From the NCBI GenBank assembly GCA_024640685.1, contig JAHEEN010000013.1, forward strand, positions 1-33,652: a stretch of DNA of 33,652 bases, read 5' to 3'. A program made the position numbers and the translations under genes. Below the pieces are notes generated by a model that had not been told where the DNA came from, did not search any database, and was given only the letters and a program-made list of their open reading frames with translations. Of the stretch, positions 23,707 to 33,652 are shown piece by piece. The number at the start of each line of letters is the position of its first letter. The first letter of the stretch is position 1. The stretch comes from Rhodospirillaceae bacterium. GTDB lineage: Bacteria > Pseudomonadota > Gammaproteobacteria > Steroidobacterales > Rariloculaceae.

Positions 23707-25606
23707 ACTCAGTTCCCATGAAATAAACATCGAGCAAAGTGCGCGCAACCGGCGCGGCCGCACTCGCGCCGCCACCGCCATTTTCGACGACGACGGCAAC
23801 CGCAATCGTTGGGCTTTCTATCGGCGCAAACGCGATGAACAATCCGTGGTCGCGCAACCGCTCGGAAACGTTTTCCGCATCGTACTTTTCTTCCTGGGCG
23901 ATCGAAAACACTTGGGCCGTTCCGGTTTTCCCGGCGACGCTATACGGCGCATCGTTCATCGTATTGAACCCGGATCCTCGCGGCTCCCCAGTGACACCAG
24001 CCATTGCATCGTGAATGTACTGCCACTGCGAGTCGTCGATATCGAGCGGCTCGATTCCGACGGGCTCCAAGTCGACGCGCTCCGCGGTCGTGCCGTTCTC
24101 GGTCGCGATGACGAGACGCGGCCGGTACCCGACACCACGGTTTGCGAGCACCGCGGTCGCGTGCGCGAGCTGAATGGGCGTAACGAGCGTAAAACCTTGA
24201 CCGATGCCCGTGATGACGGTCTCGCCGGGAAACCAGACTTGGTCCTCGCGCCGCGAGAAGTTTCTGCGCTTCCACTCACGCGACGGCACAACACCACGAC
24301 GTTCGCCACTGATGCCGATACCCGTCTGCGCACCGAAACCGAACGATTTCAGAAACTGCTCGATCTTATCGATACCGAGCTCGACAGCAAGGTTGTAGTA
24401 GTAGACATCGCAGGACTGCACGATTGCATCGTGCATGTCGACGAGACCGTGTCCTTGCGGACGCCAGTCCCGATAACGATGCGAGTTGCCGGGCAGCATG
24501 AAGAACCCCGGACACATCGACCGACCGTTCGGCTCAATCGACGCGTAAAAAAGCGCGGCCAGACCGAGAAACGGCTTGACGACCGAGCCCGGCGGATACG
24601 TGCCGGCCAATGCGCGATTGAACAATGGATTGTCCGGATCGTTGTTGAGCTCGCGAAAGTCCTGCTGACTAAGACCCGTCGTGAAGCGATTCGGATCGAA
24701 CGCAGGCGTGCTGACCAACGCGAGGACGTCACCGTTGCGCGGATCGATTGCGACAACGGCACCGCGAAACTCCCCCAACGCCGCCTCGGCAGCGAGTTGT
24801 AGCTCCATATCCAAACTCGTGACGAGGTTCTGACCCGGCGCCGGCCACAACGTCTCGAGGCCGCCGCCAAACGTCGTCGAATCGACCTGATCGCTGCGGC
24901 TGGCCGGATCGAGCAGCACACGGCCCTGCGCGTTGACGACCTGTTGACGGTAGCCAGCATTGCCGTGAAGCTCGAACTCGAAGCCCCGCTCGACGCCGGT
25001 CTTGCCGATATGCGACGTCGCAGCGTACTCGCTGCGCTCGATGAGCTCGAGATCGGCCGTCGAGATACTCGCGACGTAGCCGATTGCATGGGCTGCCGAC
25101 GCCCCATAGGGATAGTGGCGAACGAGCCCTTCGCGAATATCGATACCCGGATGCTGATGTCGACGCACCGCAAACCTCGCAGCCGTCTCCTCGCTCAACG
25201 TACCGAGCACGACATGCTCGAAGCGGCGATGGGAGCGAACGAGGTCGAGCAGTGCGGGGCGATCCTCGACATCGACGAGACCGAGCTCGACGAGCGAATC
25301 GAGCGATGCGTCGAGATCCGAGATCTGCTCCGGTATCAGCACGAGCTCCCAGGCCGGAAGGTTCTCGGCCAAAATTTTTCCATTGCGGTCGTAAACGAGG
25401 CCTCGGGTCGGCGGCAGCGGCTCGATGCGCAATCGGTTGCCTTGCGAGAGATCGGCGAACGTTTGATAGTCGACGATCTGTAGCTGCACGAGGCGGTAGA
25501 TCAACACGCCCGTCAGCGCGACCATGACGACGACCGCCGCAACGATCCGCGTGAAGAACAGGCGCTGCTCTTTCCAGTGATCCTTTAACGGTACTGCGGC
25601 GCTCAT
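23687..25606 (-). CDS. mrdA: Penicillin-binding protein 2 (elongation transpeptidase)
   Basis: PBP2 crosslinks new peptidoglycan in lateral wall growth, working with RodA and MreBCD. A single N-terminal membrane anchor lies near residues 20-42. The pedestal/dimerisation domain follows, beginning with PPTRGLVYDRNGKILAEN. The transpeptidase motifs are S341-V-V-K344 in TYPPGSVVKPF, S398-C-D400 in VQSCDVYYY, and K560-T-G in AGKTGTAQ. The 639-residue length is normal. It starts four bases after mreD and overlaps rodA, so all three are translationally linked. The Gly/Ala-rich stretch VVENGGGGASAAAPVAR near the C-terminus is typical. Confidence 0.97.
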   Translation of the reverse strand: MSAAVPLKDHWKEQRLFFTRIVAAVVVMVALTGVLIYRLVQLQIVDYQTFADLSQGNRLRIEPLPPTRGLVYDRNGKILAENLPAWELVLIPEQISDLDASLDSLVELGLVDVEDRPALLDLVRSHRRFEHVVLGTLSEETAARFAVRRHQHPGIDIREGLVRHYPYGASAAHAIGYVASISTADLELIERSEYAATSHIGKTGVERGFEFELHGNAGYRQQVVNAQGRVLLDPASRSDQVDSTTFGGGLETLWPAPGQNLVTSLDMELQLAAEAALGEFRGAVVAIDPRNGDVLALVSTPAFDPNRFTTGLSQQDFRELNNDPDNPLFNRALAGTYPPGSVVKPFLGLAALFYASIEPNGRSMCPGFFMLPGNSHRYRDWRPQGHGLVDMHDAIVQSCDVYYYNLAVELGIDKIEQFLKSFGFGAQTGIGISGERRGVVPSREWKRRNFSRREDQVWFPGETVITGIGQGFTLVTPIQLAHATAVLANRGVGYRPRLVIATENGTTAERVDLEPVGIEPLDIDDSQWQYIHDAMAGVTGEPRGSGFNTMNDAPYSVAGKTGTAQVFSIAQEEKYDAENVSERLRDHGLFIAFAPIESPTIAVAVVVENGGGGASAAAPVARTLLDVYFMGTEYVTREH

Positions 25607-25610
25607 CGGA

Positions 25611-26099
25611 TCAAACCCGTACTTGGGCGTCGCGCCTGAATTGGTCGAGATAACCGAGTATCAAAGGCGAGACCAGAGCGCTTGCGAGCAGCGGTGCCCA
25701 ACGCTCGACGATCGGCACCGTGCGCCCGGCGACACCGTCGATCCAAAATAGCACGAACTCGTAGAGCGTCAGCAGCAGCACGATCGTCATGCCGAACTGC
25801 CAGACCGGAAACACGCGGATACGCAGATGAAATCGCAGCGTCAAATACACGACGACGACGAGCGCCAGCGCGTGCTGACCAAGCAGCGCGCCGGACAACG
25901 TATCGAGAAGCAAGCCCATCCCAAATGCCGTCAGGAGACCAAAGCGCTCCGGCGCCATCAGGCTCCAGAAAATCAGGATCAGCGGCACCCACTCTGGACG
26001 AAACGCCGCGATCGATGCCGGCAGCGGCATGATCGTCAGCGCGAGCGCCACGACGAACGTGATCAGCGCGAAACGCAATGTCAGCCGTCCCTCAGCCAT
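25611..26099 (-). CDS. mreD: Rod shape-determining protein MreD
   Basis: A 162-residue inner-membrane protein with about five to six helices, linking MreC to the elongasome. The family features are the early LPASIAAFRPEWVPLILIFWSLMAPERFGLLTAFGMGLLLDTLSGALLGQHAL segment and the closing YLDQFRRDAQV. The ATG shares one base with the mreC stop (TGATG), which indicates translational coupling. Confidence 0.95.
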   Translation of the reverse strand: MAEGRLTLRFALITFVVALALTIMPLPASIAAFRPEWVPLILIFWSLMAPERFGLLTAFGMGLLLDTLSGALLGQHALALVVVVYLTLRFHLRIRVFPVWQFGMTIVLLLTLYEFVLFWIDGVAGRTVPIVERWAPLLASALVSPLILGYLDQFRRDAQVRV

Positions 26100-26998
26100 C
26101 AGCGGGCCTCCGCGAGGCTAGTGGGACGCTCGGCGTCGTGGCGATCGGTCAGCTCGGTCTCCGCGGTCCAGACGAGCAAGACCTCTCGGGCACGGTCGAG
26201 CATAGCGGCGGGCTGCACGTAGATCTCGGAAAAACCCTGCCCTGGTCGCCGCTCGACGGAGCTAACGTAACCAACCGGATAACCGGATGGGAAGACGCCG
26301 CCGAGCCCTGAGGAGATGATCAGGTCGCCTACCTCGACGTCGGCTGTGTTCGGTAGGTACGGCATACGCAGTCGGCCGCTGTCGCCGGTACCGATCACGA
26401 TCGTTCTGAGCCCGTTGCGATTGATCGCGACCGGCAGTGCATGATCGGCGTCGCTGATCAGCACGGCCTCCGACGTAAACGGCTCGGCGTGCATGACCTG
26501 CCCTACGAGCCCGTCGGCATCGAGCAAGGCCTGGCCGACGTAGACGCCGTCAGTCGAACCTCGATTGATGGTGAAACGCTGCCGGTAGGGATCGAGATCG
26601 ACTGCGAGCACTTCGGCAATTAGGACGCGGTCGGCGGCCTTCGCGCTCGAATCGAGCATCGCTCGCAGCCGCCGGTTCTCGGCTTCGAGCGCATCGAGAC
26701 GCTGCAGTCTGACGCCGGCGTCGAGCTTCTCGAACTTTAACGCCTCGTTCTCTGTCAACAGCGCTGAACGCTCGGCCATGGCCGCGTCCACCCATCGCCA
26801 GCCCCGAACGGGCAAATCGACGGCGAGTTGGATCGGGTAGACGAGCACGGAAAACGCTTGGCGGATCGTGCGCAGATGCTCGTCACGATGGTCTAGCACC
26901 ATCAACGACAAGCTGACGATGCAAATCAGGAAGAAACGGAAGCCCAGTGAGGCGCCACCTCGTGCGAAATCGCCGCCAGTTCCTCCTGGAGCAATCAT
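26099..26998 (-). CDS. mreC: Rod shape-determining protein MreC
   Basis: MreC is a bitopic protein whose periplasmic part activates PBP2. One membrane helix lies near residues 20-36 (FRFFLICIVSLSLMVLD). A coiled coil follows at about 72-115 (ERSALLTENEALKFEKLDAGVRLQRLDALEAENRRLRAMLD). The double-barrel domain then has VLAVDLDPYRQRFTINRGSTDGVYVGQALLDADGLVGQV and ISSGLGGVFPSGYPVGYVSSV, all family hallmarks. The gene starts 49 bp after mreB. The ribosome site is weak, with GGAG eleven bases upstream. Confidence 0.96.
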   Translation of the reverse strand: MIAPGGTGGDFARGGASLGFRFFLICIVSLSLMVLDHRDEHLRTIRQAFSVLVYPIQLAVDLPVRGWRWVDAAMAERSALLTENEALKFEKLDAGVRLQRLDALEAENRRLRAMLDSSAKAADRVLIAEVLAVDLDPYRQRFTINRGSTDGVYVGQALLDADGLVGQVMHAEPFTSEAVLISDADHALPVAINRNGLRTIVIGTGDSGRLRMPYLPNTADVEVGDLIISSGLGGVFPSGYPVGYVSSVERRPGQGFSEIYVQPAAMLDRAREVLLVWTAETELTDRHDAERPTSLAEAR

Positions 26999-27047
26999 GG
27001 CCTACGCCACTCCTGTGTCCGTTCGGGTTCTGCGCGAGCCGGATCGA

Positions 27048-28106
<1,059 letters not shown>

Positions 28107-28126
28107 CTAAAAGAAACCGATCTCGC

Positions 28127-28155
28127 ACTTTAGCAACGGGTAGGACAATCGGCAA
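28127..28155 (-). promoter_or_regulatory. Predicted sigma-70 promoter of the mreB block
   Basis: On the minus strand TTGCCG (28155-28150) and TAAAGT (28132-28127) are separated by 17 bases and lie 36 bases upstream of the mreB ATG. It overlaps the oppositely directed gatC promoter prediction. Confidence 0.5.
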
Positions 28156-28169
28156 GCGAGTAGTATAGT
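28142..28169 (+). promoter_or_regulatory. Predicted sigma-70 promoter of gatCAB
   Basis: AGGACA at 28142-28147 and TATAGT at 28164-28169 have a 16-base spacer, and the gatC GTG starts 31 bases after the -10. The -10 is strong, the -35 only four of six. Confidence 0.5.
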
Positions 28170-28199
28170 AAAATGTGTCCTACGTCCGAGTTCTAAGCC

Positions 28200-28487
28200 G
28201 TGTCCGTCACACCCGAAGACGTCAGCAAGCTCTGCACCCTCGCCCGCCTCGAGATCGGCCCCGAAGAAAGCGCCGATTTGGCCACCAAGCTGTCCGAGAT
28301 CGTTCGGATGGTCGGCGAGCTTCAGGCTCAACAGACCGACGGCGTCGTACCGATGGCCCACCCGCTCGATCAGCCGCAACGCCTGCGCGCGGATGCTATC
28401 ACCGAATCGGACGCGAGGGACCGCTACCAAGAGAATGCGCCGCAAGTCGAGCGCGGACTCTATCTCGTCCCCAAAGTCATCGAATAA
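28200..28487 (+). CDS. gatC: Asp/Glu-tRNA amidotransferase subunit C
   Basis: GatC is the small bridging subunit of the GatCAB amidotransferase that converts misacylated Asp-tRNA(Asn) and Glu-tRNA(Gln) to the amide forms. The sequence VTPEDVSKLCTLARLEIGPEE and the late segment ENAPQVERGLYLVPKVIE are family signatures, and 95 residues is the normal length. The start is a GTG at 28200 with little ribosome-site complementarity. The gatA gene follows after 74 bp. Confidence 0.95.
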   Translation: MSVTPEDVSKLCTLARLEIGPEESADLATKLSEIVRMVGELQAQQTDGVVPMAHPLDQPQRLRADAITESDARDRYQENAPQVERGLYLVPKVIE

Positions 28488-28561
28488 CCGAATGACTCAT
28501 CTCGCTGCCGACTGCGTCGTCGACAACTCGACGTACGTGGACTCTTGAGATTGGCACCAGC

Positions 28562-30016
28562 ATGCATACGGATACACTGACGGCATTGAGCGAAGCGCTC
28601 GCGGCGAAGAAAGTCTCGGCCGTCGAGCTGACCGAAACGTTTCTCGATCGGATCGCTCGCTGCAACTCCGAATTGAACGCGTTCGTCACCGTTGCAGCGG
28701 ACAGTGCGCTCGACGATGCGAAGCGCGCGGACGAGCGCATTGCCAACGGCTCGGCGACACCGTTGACCGGCATTCCGATCGCGCACAAGGATATCTTCTG
28801 CACGGAGGGCCTCAAGACGTCGTGCTCGTCGCGGATGCTCGACAACTTCATAGCCCCTTACGACGCAACTGCGGTTGCAAAGCTACGCGACGCCGGCGTC
28901 GTTCTTCTCGGCAAGACGAACATGGACGAGTTCGCAATGGGCTCGTCGAACGAGACGAGTTACTACGGCCCGGTGCGGAATCCTTGGGATACGACGAAGG
29001 TACCCGGCGGTTCTTCCGGCGGCTCGGCAGCCGCTGTTGCAGCGGGATTGTGTTGCGCCGCCACGGGCACCGATACCGGCGGCTCGATTCGACAACCGGC
29101 GGCTCTGACGGGCCTGACAGGCATCAAGCCGACCTATGGGCGCGTGTCCCGCTACGGCATGATCGCGTTCGCATCGAGCTTGGACCAAGCCGGCACGCTG
29201 ACGCGCTGCGCCGCGGACGCCGCGGCGATGCTGACCGTCATGGCAGGCTTCGATCCGCGAGACTCGACGTCGTTGGCGGATCCCGTCCCTAACTACTCGG
29301 CGTGTCTCGAGACGCCGTGGAATGCGATTCGAATCGGCGTCCCGGAAAACTTTTTCGATGACGGGCTCGACGCCGACGTTGCCGCGGCAGTGCGCGATGG
29401 CTTGGCGGTCTTCGAGAAACTGGGTGCCACGATCAAATCGATTCGCCTCGAGCACATCGGCCTGTCGGTGCCCGTCTACTACGTCGTCGCACCTGCCGAG
29501 GCTTCGTCGAATCTTTCGCGATACGACGGCGTGCGATTCGGCCATCGCGCCGAGAACGTCGACGATTTGCTCGACTTGTACAAACGCTCGCGCGGCGAAG
29601 GCTTCGGGGCCGAAGTCAAGCGACGCATACTGACAGGCACATACGTGCTGTCGACCGGTTATTACGACGCGTACTATCTTCAAGCGCAGAAAGCCCGGCA
29701 GCTGATCGCCAACGACTTCAAGGAAGCGTTCACCGATGTCGACCTCGTCGTCGGCCCAACGACGCCGACGCCCGCTTTCGGTATTGGGCAGAAAGTCGAC
29801 GACCCGATCCAGATGTATTTGAACGATATCTACACGATCGGCGCGAATCTCGCCGGGCTGCCCGCGATGTCGATACCGTGCGGCCTCGTCGATGGCTTAC
29901 CGGTCGGCCTGCAGCTCGTCGCCCCGCACCTGTCTGAGGAACGTTTGCTGAAGGCCGCGCACTACTTTCAACTCGAGACCGACTGGCACCGCCAGGTGCC
30001 CTCCGATTTCGCGTGA
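28562..30016 (+). CDS. gatA: Asp/Glu-tRNA amidotransferase subunit A
   Basis: GatA is the amidase subunit releasing ammonia from glutamine. The Ser-cisSer-Lys triad is Lys76 in IAHKDIF, Ser151 in [12 protein letters not shown] and Ser175 in [11 protein letters not shown]. The 484-residue length and the motifs [17 protein letters not shown] and [22 protein letters not shown] are standard. Its presence means this organism uses the transamidation route for Asn-tRNA, Gln-tRNA or both. It ends within a few bases of gatB. Confidence 0.98.
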   Translation: MHTDTLTALSEALAAKKVSAVELTETFLDRIARCNSELNAFVTVAADSALDDAKRADERIANGSATPLTGIPIAHKDIFCTEGLKTSCSSRMLDNFIAPYDATAVAKLRDAGVVLLGKTNMDEFAMGSSNETSYYGPVRNPWDTTKVPGGSSGGSAAAVAAGLCCAATGTDTGGSIRQPAALTGLTGIKPTYGRVSRYGMIAFASSLDQAGTLTRCAADAAAMLTVMAGFDPRDSTSLADPVPNYSACLETPWNAIRIGVPENFFDDGLDADVAAAVRDGLAVFEKLGATIKSIRLEHIGLSVPVYYVVAPAEASSNLSRYDGVRFGHRAENVDDLLDLYKRSRGEGFGAEVKRRILTGTYVLSTGYYDAYYLQAQKARQLIANDFKEAFTDVDLVVGPTTPTPAFGIGQKVDDPIQMYLNDIYTIGANLAGLPAMSIPCGLVDGLPVGLQLVAPHLSEERLLKAAHYFQLETDWHRQVPSDFA

Positions 30017-30027
30017 CGGAGACCGCC

Positions 30028-31467
30028 GTGGATTGGGAAATCGTCATCGGCCTCGAGATTCACACTCAGCTGGCAACGCAAAGTAAGATCTTCTCCGGCG
30101 CTGCGACGGCCTATGGCGCACCGCCGAACACGCAGGCGTGTCTCGTCGACCTCGGCTACCCTGGCGTGCTGCCGGTGCTCAACGAGCAGGCCGTCGTCAT
30201 GGCGATCAAGTTCGGCCTCGCGACGCATTGCGAAATCGCGACGCGCTCCGTTTTCGCGCGCAAGAACTACTTCTACCCGGACCTGCCGAAGGGCTACCAG
30301 ATCTCGCAGTACGAGCTGCCGATCGTCCATTCGGGCCATATAGACATTGCGACGTCGCAAGACGGCTTCAAGAGAATCGGGATCACGCGCGCGCATCTCG
30401 AGGAAGACGCAGGCAAGTCGCTGCACGAGGATTTTCACGGCCAGTCGGGCATCGATCTGAATCGCGCCGGCACACCGCTACTCGAGATCGTCTCCGAGCC
30501 CGATCTGCGCTCTGCGGACGAAGCCGGCGCATACATGCGCAAGATTCATGAGCTGGTCCGATATCTCGGTATCTCCGACGGCAACATGCAAGAAGGCTCG
30601 TTCCGTTGCGACGCCAACGTGTCGGTACGCCGCAAGGGCGATGCGCAGCTCGGCACTCGCACGGAGCTGAAGAATCTCAATTCGTTTCGATTCGTCGAGA
30701 AGGCCATCGAGATCGAGGCCGAGCGGCAGATCGACGTGCTCGAGGACGGCGGTGAGGTCGTTCAAGAAACGCGGCTCTACGATTCGGATCGCGACGAGAC
30801 ACGCCCGATGCGCAGCAAGGAAGAGGCCAACGACTACCGCTATTTCCCGGACCCCGATCTTCTGCCGGTCGTCGTCGATGCCAGTGTCATCGAGTCGATC
30901 CGTGACGGGCTTCCCGAGCTGCCCGACGCGAAGCGCGCACGCTTCGCCGAGCAGTACGGATTGTCCGAGTACGACGCCGACGTGCTGACCGGCAGCGCCG
31001 ACCTCGCCGACTATTTCGAGCGCGCGGCCGCGGCAGCGCCGAACACCGAGTCGAAGACGGTCGCGAACTGGGTGCAAGGCAAGGTCATCGCGGCGCTCAA
31101 CGAAGACGGCCTCGAGATTGCCCAGTCCAAAATTACTGCAGCGGTGTTGGGAGATCTGCTCGAGAAAATCACCGACGGCACGCTATCCGGCAAGCTCGCG
31201 AATGAGGTCTTCGATGCTGTTCGCAGTGGCGAGGGCAGCGTTGCCGAGATCATCGACGAACGCGGTCTCGAGCAAATCACCGATGCGAGCGCGATCGACG
31301 CGCTCGTGGCCGACGTCTTAGCCGCTCACCCGGATCAAGTTGGCCAGTTCCGCGAAGGCAACCACAAAGTATTGGGATTCTTCGTCGGCCAAGTCATGAA
31401 AGCCACGCAGGGGAAAGCGAACCCTCAACAAGTCAACGAGGCGTTGCGCCGCTTGCTCGCGGAATGA
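30028..31467 (+). CDS. gatB: Asp/Glu-tRNA amidotransferase subunit B
   Basis: GatB binds the misacylated tRNA and activates its carboxylate with ATP. The N-terminus [23 protein letters not shown], the Asp/Glu catalytic-core motifs ([32 protein letters not shown]), [10 protein letters not shown] and [19 protein letters not shown] are all characteristic. The helical and YqeY-like tail domains end with [34 protein letters not shown] prefer the GTG at 30028 because GGAG lies six bases before it and the N-terminus then matches the family; the track GTG at 30013 overlaps the gatA stop and is the alternative. Product 479 residues. Confidence 0.97.
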   Translation: MDWEIVIGLEIHTQLATQSKIFSGAATAYGAPPNTQACLVDLGYPGVLPVLNEQAVVMAIKFGLATHCEIATRSVFARKNYFYPDLPKGYQISQYELPIVHSGHIDIATSQDGFKRIGITRAHLEEDAGKSLHEDFHGQSGIDLNRAGTPLLEIVSEPDLRSADEAGAYMRKIHELVRYLGISDGNMQEGSFRCDANVSVRRKGDAQLGTRTELKNLNSFRFVEKAIEIEAERQIDVLEDGGEVVQETRLYDSDRDETRPMRSKEEANDYRYFPDPDLLPVVVDASVIESIRDGLPELPDAKRARFAEQYGLSEYDADVLTGSADLADYFERAAAAAPNTESKTVANWVQGKVIAALNEDGLEIAQSKITAAVLGDLLEKITDGTLSGKLANEVFDAVRSGEGSVAEIIDERGLEQITDASAIDALVADVLAAHPDQVGQFREGNHKVLGFFVGQVMKATQGKANPQQVNEALRRLLAE

Positions 31468-31471
31468 AGCA

Positions 31472-32317
31472 TTGAACGAGCTGCAGTCATTCGTCTTCGA
31501 ATCGCTGAGCATCCGCGGCACGATCGTGCGCTTGAACGAGACCTGGCAGCAGGTCGTGGCGCAACACCACTACCCAGAGCCGGTCGAGCGGCTGCTCGGC
31601 GACGGCATCGTCGCAACGATACTGCTCGCATCCGGCCTCAAGGGCCATCCGCGCATCTCACTGCAACTCCAAGGCAACGGTCCGATTCGCTTGTTGCTGG
31701 TGCAATGCTCGGGAGCGCTCGAGGTGCGCGGCATGGCGCAGTGGCGCGAGGACCTGGCCGACGAGGCGCTGCTCGGCGACGGCCGGATCGCCGTTAACGT
31801 CGATCCGGAAAATCACGGCCCGAAGTACCAAGGTATCGTGCCGCTAGCCGGCACGACGCTGGACCAATGCCTCGAGGCGTATTTCGATCAATCAGAGCAG
31901 CTAGCGACTCGCTTATATTTAAGGTGTCACGATTCGGGTGTCAGCGGACTGCTGCTGCAAGCGCTGCCCGCGGCCGATGATGCGAGCGATGCGCTCGCGA
32001 CGCTAGCCGCGCTCGCGGCAACCGTCACCGGCGAGGATCTGCAGCGCTTGGAAGCCGAGACGCTGCTCCGGCGGCTGTTTGCAAGCTATACATTACGCTT
32101 GTTCGCGCCCCGTGCCGTGACCCACGACTGCCGCTGCACGGCCGAGCATCTGGCCGGCATCGTGCGAATGCTGGGCGCAGCCGAGGTCAACGACATCCTC
32201 GACGAGCAAGGCAAGGTCGAGCTGACCTGCGAATTCTGCAATCGCAGCTTCCGCTACGACGAGGCCGCGATCGCAACGATCCTTGCGGGCGGCATCAGCA
32301 CGCCGCCGATGCACTGA
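31472..32317 (+). CDS. hslO: Hsp33 redox-regulated chaperone
   Basis: Hsp33 is a cytosolic holdase switched on by oxidation of its zinc-bound cysteines. The zinc switch is intact: Cys220 and Cys222 (HDCRC) with Cys253 and Cys256 (CEFC), and the spacing between the pairs matches the family. The core has FESLSIRGTIVRLNETW, HPRISLQLQGNGPIRLLLVQ and GIVPLAGTTLDQCLEAYFDQSEQL. The start is a TTG at 31472, four bases after the gatB stop, so it is likely co-transcribed with gatCAB. Confidence 0.96.
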   Translation: MNELQSFVFESLSIRGTIVRLNETWQQVVAQHHYPEPVERLLGDGIVATILLASGLKGHPRISLQLQGNGPIRLLLVQCSGALEVRGMAQWREDLADEALLGDGRIAVNVDPENHGPKYQGIVPLAGTTLDQCLEAYFDQSEQLATRLYLRCHDSGVSGLLLQALPAADDASDALATLAALAATVTGEDLQRLEAETLLRRLFASYTLRLFAPRAVTHDCRCTAEHLAGIVRMLGAAEVNDILDEQGKVELTCEFCNRSFRYDEAAIATILAGGISTPPMH

Positions 32318-32405
32318 CCTTTTTTGACATAACGTGCACCGGGCCACCCCCCCCTGGGCCGATCCCCGTCGTCCTGCAATTTCGGACCACAGCTGTGCTC
32401 AAGCG

Positions 32406-32434
32406 TTGACATGCCTTGCCATCTCTCGTATATA
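32406..32434 (+). promoter_or_regulatory. Strong predicted promoter of the regulator-metF operon
   Basis: A perfect TTGACA (32406-32411) is followed after 17 bases by TATATA (32429-32434). The first codon of the regulator is about 30 bases downstream. The -10 lies inside the left arm of the inverted repeat described next. Confidence 0.65.
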
Positions 32435-32452
32435 ACAACATCTTTATATACG
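32427..32452. promoter_or_regulatory. Probable operator: perfect 9-bp inverted repeat
   Basis: CGTATATAA and TTATATACG are exact reverse complements separated by eight bases (CAACATCT). The repeat covers the -10 and the expected transcription start, the classic position for ArsR-family repression, and lies 11 bases upstream of the ArsR-family gene itself. Autoregulation is the natural reading. Confidence 0.65.
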
Positions 32453-32463
32453 ACTGTTAGCAA

Positions 32464-33378
32464 ATGGAGAATGCCGAGCAACTCGCCACGGTCTTTCGCG
32501 CGCTCGGCGACCCGAGCCGGCTCCGCTTGCTGCACGCGCTCGAGCAGGGCGAGCTCACGGTCGGCGAGATCACGGAAGTCACGGGCTTGAGCCAGCCACG
32601 GGTGTCGCGACACCTGAAGCTGCTCGTCGATGCGCGTGTGCTGCGCCGGGCGCGGGACCGCAACGAGGTCTACTATCGCGCAAACACTGACGTCGACCGA
32701 CGCCGCCTCGTCCAGGACGCACTCGACGGCTTGTCGCTGGAAGATCCAGACGTCGCGCGCGATCAGTCGCGGCTTTCGGCGATTCTCGACAGACGCTCCG
32801 CACGCGCCGAGATGCTGCTCGCCGAGCTCGGCATCAAGCCCGTCGACGCAAGCACCATCGATGCCGTTGGATCCACGCTCGCGGATCTACTCGAGATTGG
32901 CGCTGACGATGCAGCCGAGGACACGGCACCGCTAGGACGCTGCCTGGATCTCGGCACCGGCATGGGCACGATGCTCGGGCTGCTCGCCGAGCACGCCGAT
33001 CATATCGTCGCAATCGATCGCTCGCGTGAGATGCGGCTCGTCGCCCGCGCACGCGCGCTGGCCAGTGGCCTTGCGAATTGCACTATTCAAGACGGCGATA
33101 TGTATGCATTGAGCTTCACGCCGGCGAGCTTCGACACCGTCAGCATCGACCGCGTGCTCGGCGTCGCGGACCGCCCATCTGCCGTCGTCGCCGAAAGCGC
33201 GCGGATGCTCAAGCCCGGCGGCCGCATCGTCGTCGTAGAAACGCAACTGTCGCGCGTGGATCAGCGCTTGCTCCTGGATTGGCTCACGTCGGCACAATTC
33301 AAGGCGACGACGATCGAACGTTGCGATGACGGCTTGGCCTGCGTCGCTGTCGCGCACGCTGGAGGATCGCTGCAATGA
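32464..33378 (+). CDS. ArsR-family regulator fused to SAM-methyltransferase-like domain (SahR-like)
   Basis: Residues 1-85 are an ArsR-type winged helix (FRALGDPSRLRLLHALEQGELTVGEITEVTGLSQPRVSRHLKLL). The metal-binding cysteine motif of arsenic sensors (ELCVCDL) is replaced by ELTVGEI, so it is not a metal sensor of that type. Residues 155-290 are a class I methyltransferase fold: motif I CLDLGTGMGT, the acid of motif II at Asp185, and a MLKPGGRIVVVE segment. This fusion architecture is known from SahR, which senses S-adenosylhomocysteine and controls methionine-cycle genes in Proteobacteria. The downstream metF overlap supports that reading. The fold may only bind SAM or SAH and not catalyse. 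No good ribosome site precedes the ATG. Confidence 0.82.
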   Translation: MENAEQLATVFRALGDPSRLRLLHALEQGELTVGEITEVTGLSQPRVSRHLKLLVDARVLRRARDRNEVYYRANTDVDRRRLVQDALDGLSLEDPDVARDQSRLSAILDRRSARAEMLLAELGIKPVDASTIDAVGSTLADLLEIGADDAAEDTAPLGRCLDLGTGMGTMLGLLAEHADHIVAIDRSREMRLVARARALASGLANCTIQDGDMYALSFTPASFDTVSIDRVLGVADRPSAVVAESARMLKPGGRIVVVETQLSRVDQRLLLDWLTSAQFKATTIERCDDGLACVAVAHAGGSLQ

Positions 33379-33652
33379 CGCCGCCACTCGTGTCGTTCGA
33401 GTTCTTCCCGCCGACGACCGAAAAGATGGAGCAAGCGCTGTGGGCGTCGGTGACCGCACTCGAGCGGCTGTCGCCACGGTTCGTGTCGGTCACCTACGGC
33501 GCCGACGGCTCGACCCGCGATCGTACGCATCGCATCGTCCAACGGATTCACAACGAGACGTCGCTGGTCTGCGCCCCGCACTTGACTTGCGTCGGCGCAA
33601 GCCGCGAAGACATCCTCGAAATCGCAGCAGGCTATTTGCGCGAAGGTATTGC
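33375..33652 (+). CDS. metF: 5,10-methylenetetrahydrofolate reductase, 3'-truncated by window edge
   Basis: MetF reduces methylene-THF to methyl-THF, the methyl donor for methionine synthase. The visible 92 residues contain the catalytic glutamate in VSFEFFPPTTEKME (Glu9), then FVSVTYGADGSTRDRT and LVCAPHLTCVGASREDILEIA, all standard. The ATG overlaps the regulator's TGA (ATGA), and GGAGGA lies eight bases before it, so the two genes form one operon under the operator described above. The remainder is beyond the window. Confidence 0.95.
   Translation, partial: MTPPLVSFEFFPPTTEKMEQALWASVTALERLSPRFVSVTYGADGSTRDRTHRIVQRIHNETSLVCAPHLTCVGASREDILEIAAGYLREGI

Noticed and set aside
23609-24802. 397-residue plus-strand ORF
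   Set aside because: It lies wholly antisense to rodA and mrdA, which carry all family motifs. Long antisense frames are common in GC-rich coding DNA.
24349-25173. 274-residue minus-strand ORF
   Set aside because: Alternate frame inside mrdA, Ser/Arg-rich, no motif.
28883-29683. 266-residue minus-strand ORF
   Set aside because: Antisense to gatA, with its catalytic triad and full length intact.
32288-32325. Intrinsic terminator after hslO (GGCGGC/GCCGCC hairpin, then TTTTTT)
   Set aside because: The T-run starts about 12 bases after the stem and the stem is inside the coding region, so the geometry is poor.
32347-32354. C8 homopolymer between hslO and the regulator
   Set aside because: A short C-run in a non-coding gap. 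It could be phase-variable or an assembly artefact, but nothing supports a function.

Overview
The window is GC-rich, densely coding chromosomal DNA. The best guess is a gammaproteobacterium. The cell-wall block mreBCD-mrdAB-mltB-rlpA-dacA-ybeD-lipB, with gatCAB running divergently from mreB, is an arrangement known from Pseudomonas-type Gammaproteobacteria, here with the two halves joined. No rRNA, insertion sequence, integrase, phage gene or CRISPR array was seen.

Left part (1-10 kb), mostly accessory and exported functions: a PepSY/BLIP-like fragment cut by the window edge; an exported beta-lactamase-family serine hydrolase; a DUF222-HNH gene split by one in-frame TAA; a DUF1330-like lipoprotein; a small c-type cytochrome; an EamA exporter; a three-gene operon of exported proteins (double VOC protein, DUF6152 protein, unknown); two unrecognised small genes; a double-PEGA protein; and an exported tandem ABM-like protein. 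A tRNA-Arg(ACG) gene follows at 10.1 kb.

Middle part (10-18.5 kb): an exported protein with CotH-kinase-like sequence logic, a DUF4956 membrane protein, and a calcineurin-like phosphoesterase fused to what looks like a degenerate kinase-fold domain. Then come a class IV aminotransferase, a class I phosphomannose-isomerase-like enzyme and a 678-residue coiled-coil protein. The 10.3-14.0 kb islet is the most unusual protein-level content.

Right part (18.5-33.7 kb), core genome: on the minus strand mreB, mreC, mreD, mrdA (PBP2), rodA, mltB, rlpA, dacA, ybeD and lipB form one closely packed block. It covers the elongation scaffold, glycan polymerase/transpeptidase, glycan and peptide trimming, and octanoyl transfer for lipoate. 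Divergent from mreB runs gatC-gatA-gatB (indirect Asn/Gln-tRNA charging), then hslO (Hsp33). The window closes with an ArsR-methyltransferase fusion regulator overlapping the start of metF. The regulator is preceded by a consensus -35 promoter overlapped by a perfect 9-bp inverted repeat, which suggests a SahR-like, autoregulated methionine-cycle operon.

All product calls come from reading the translations against remembered family motifs; no database search was run.
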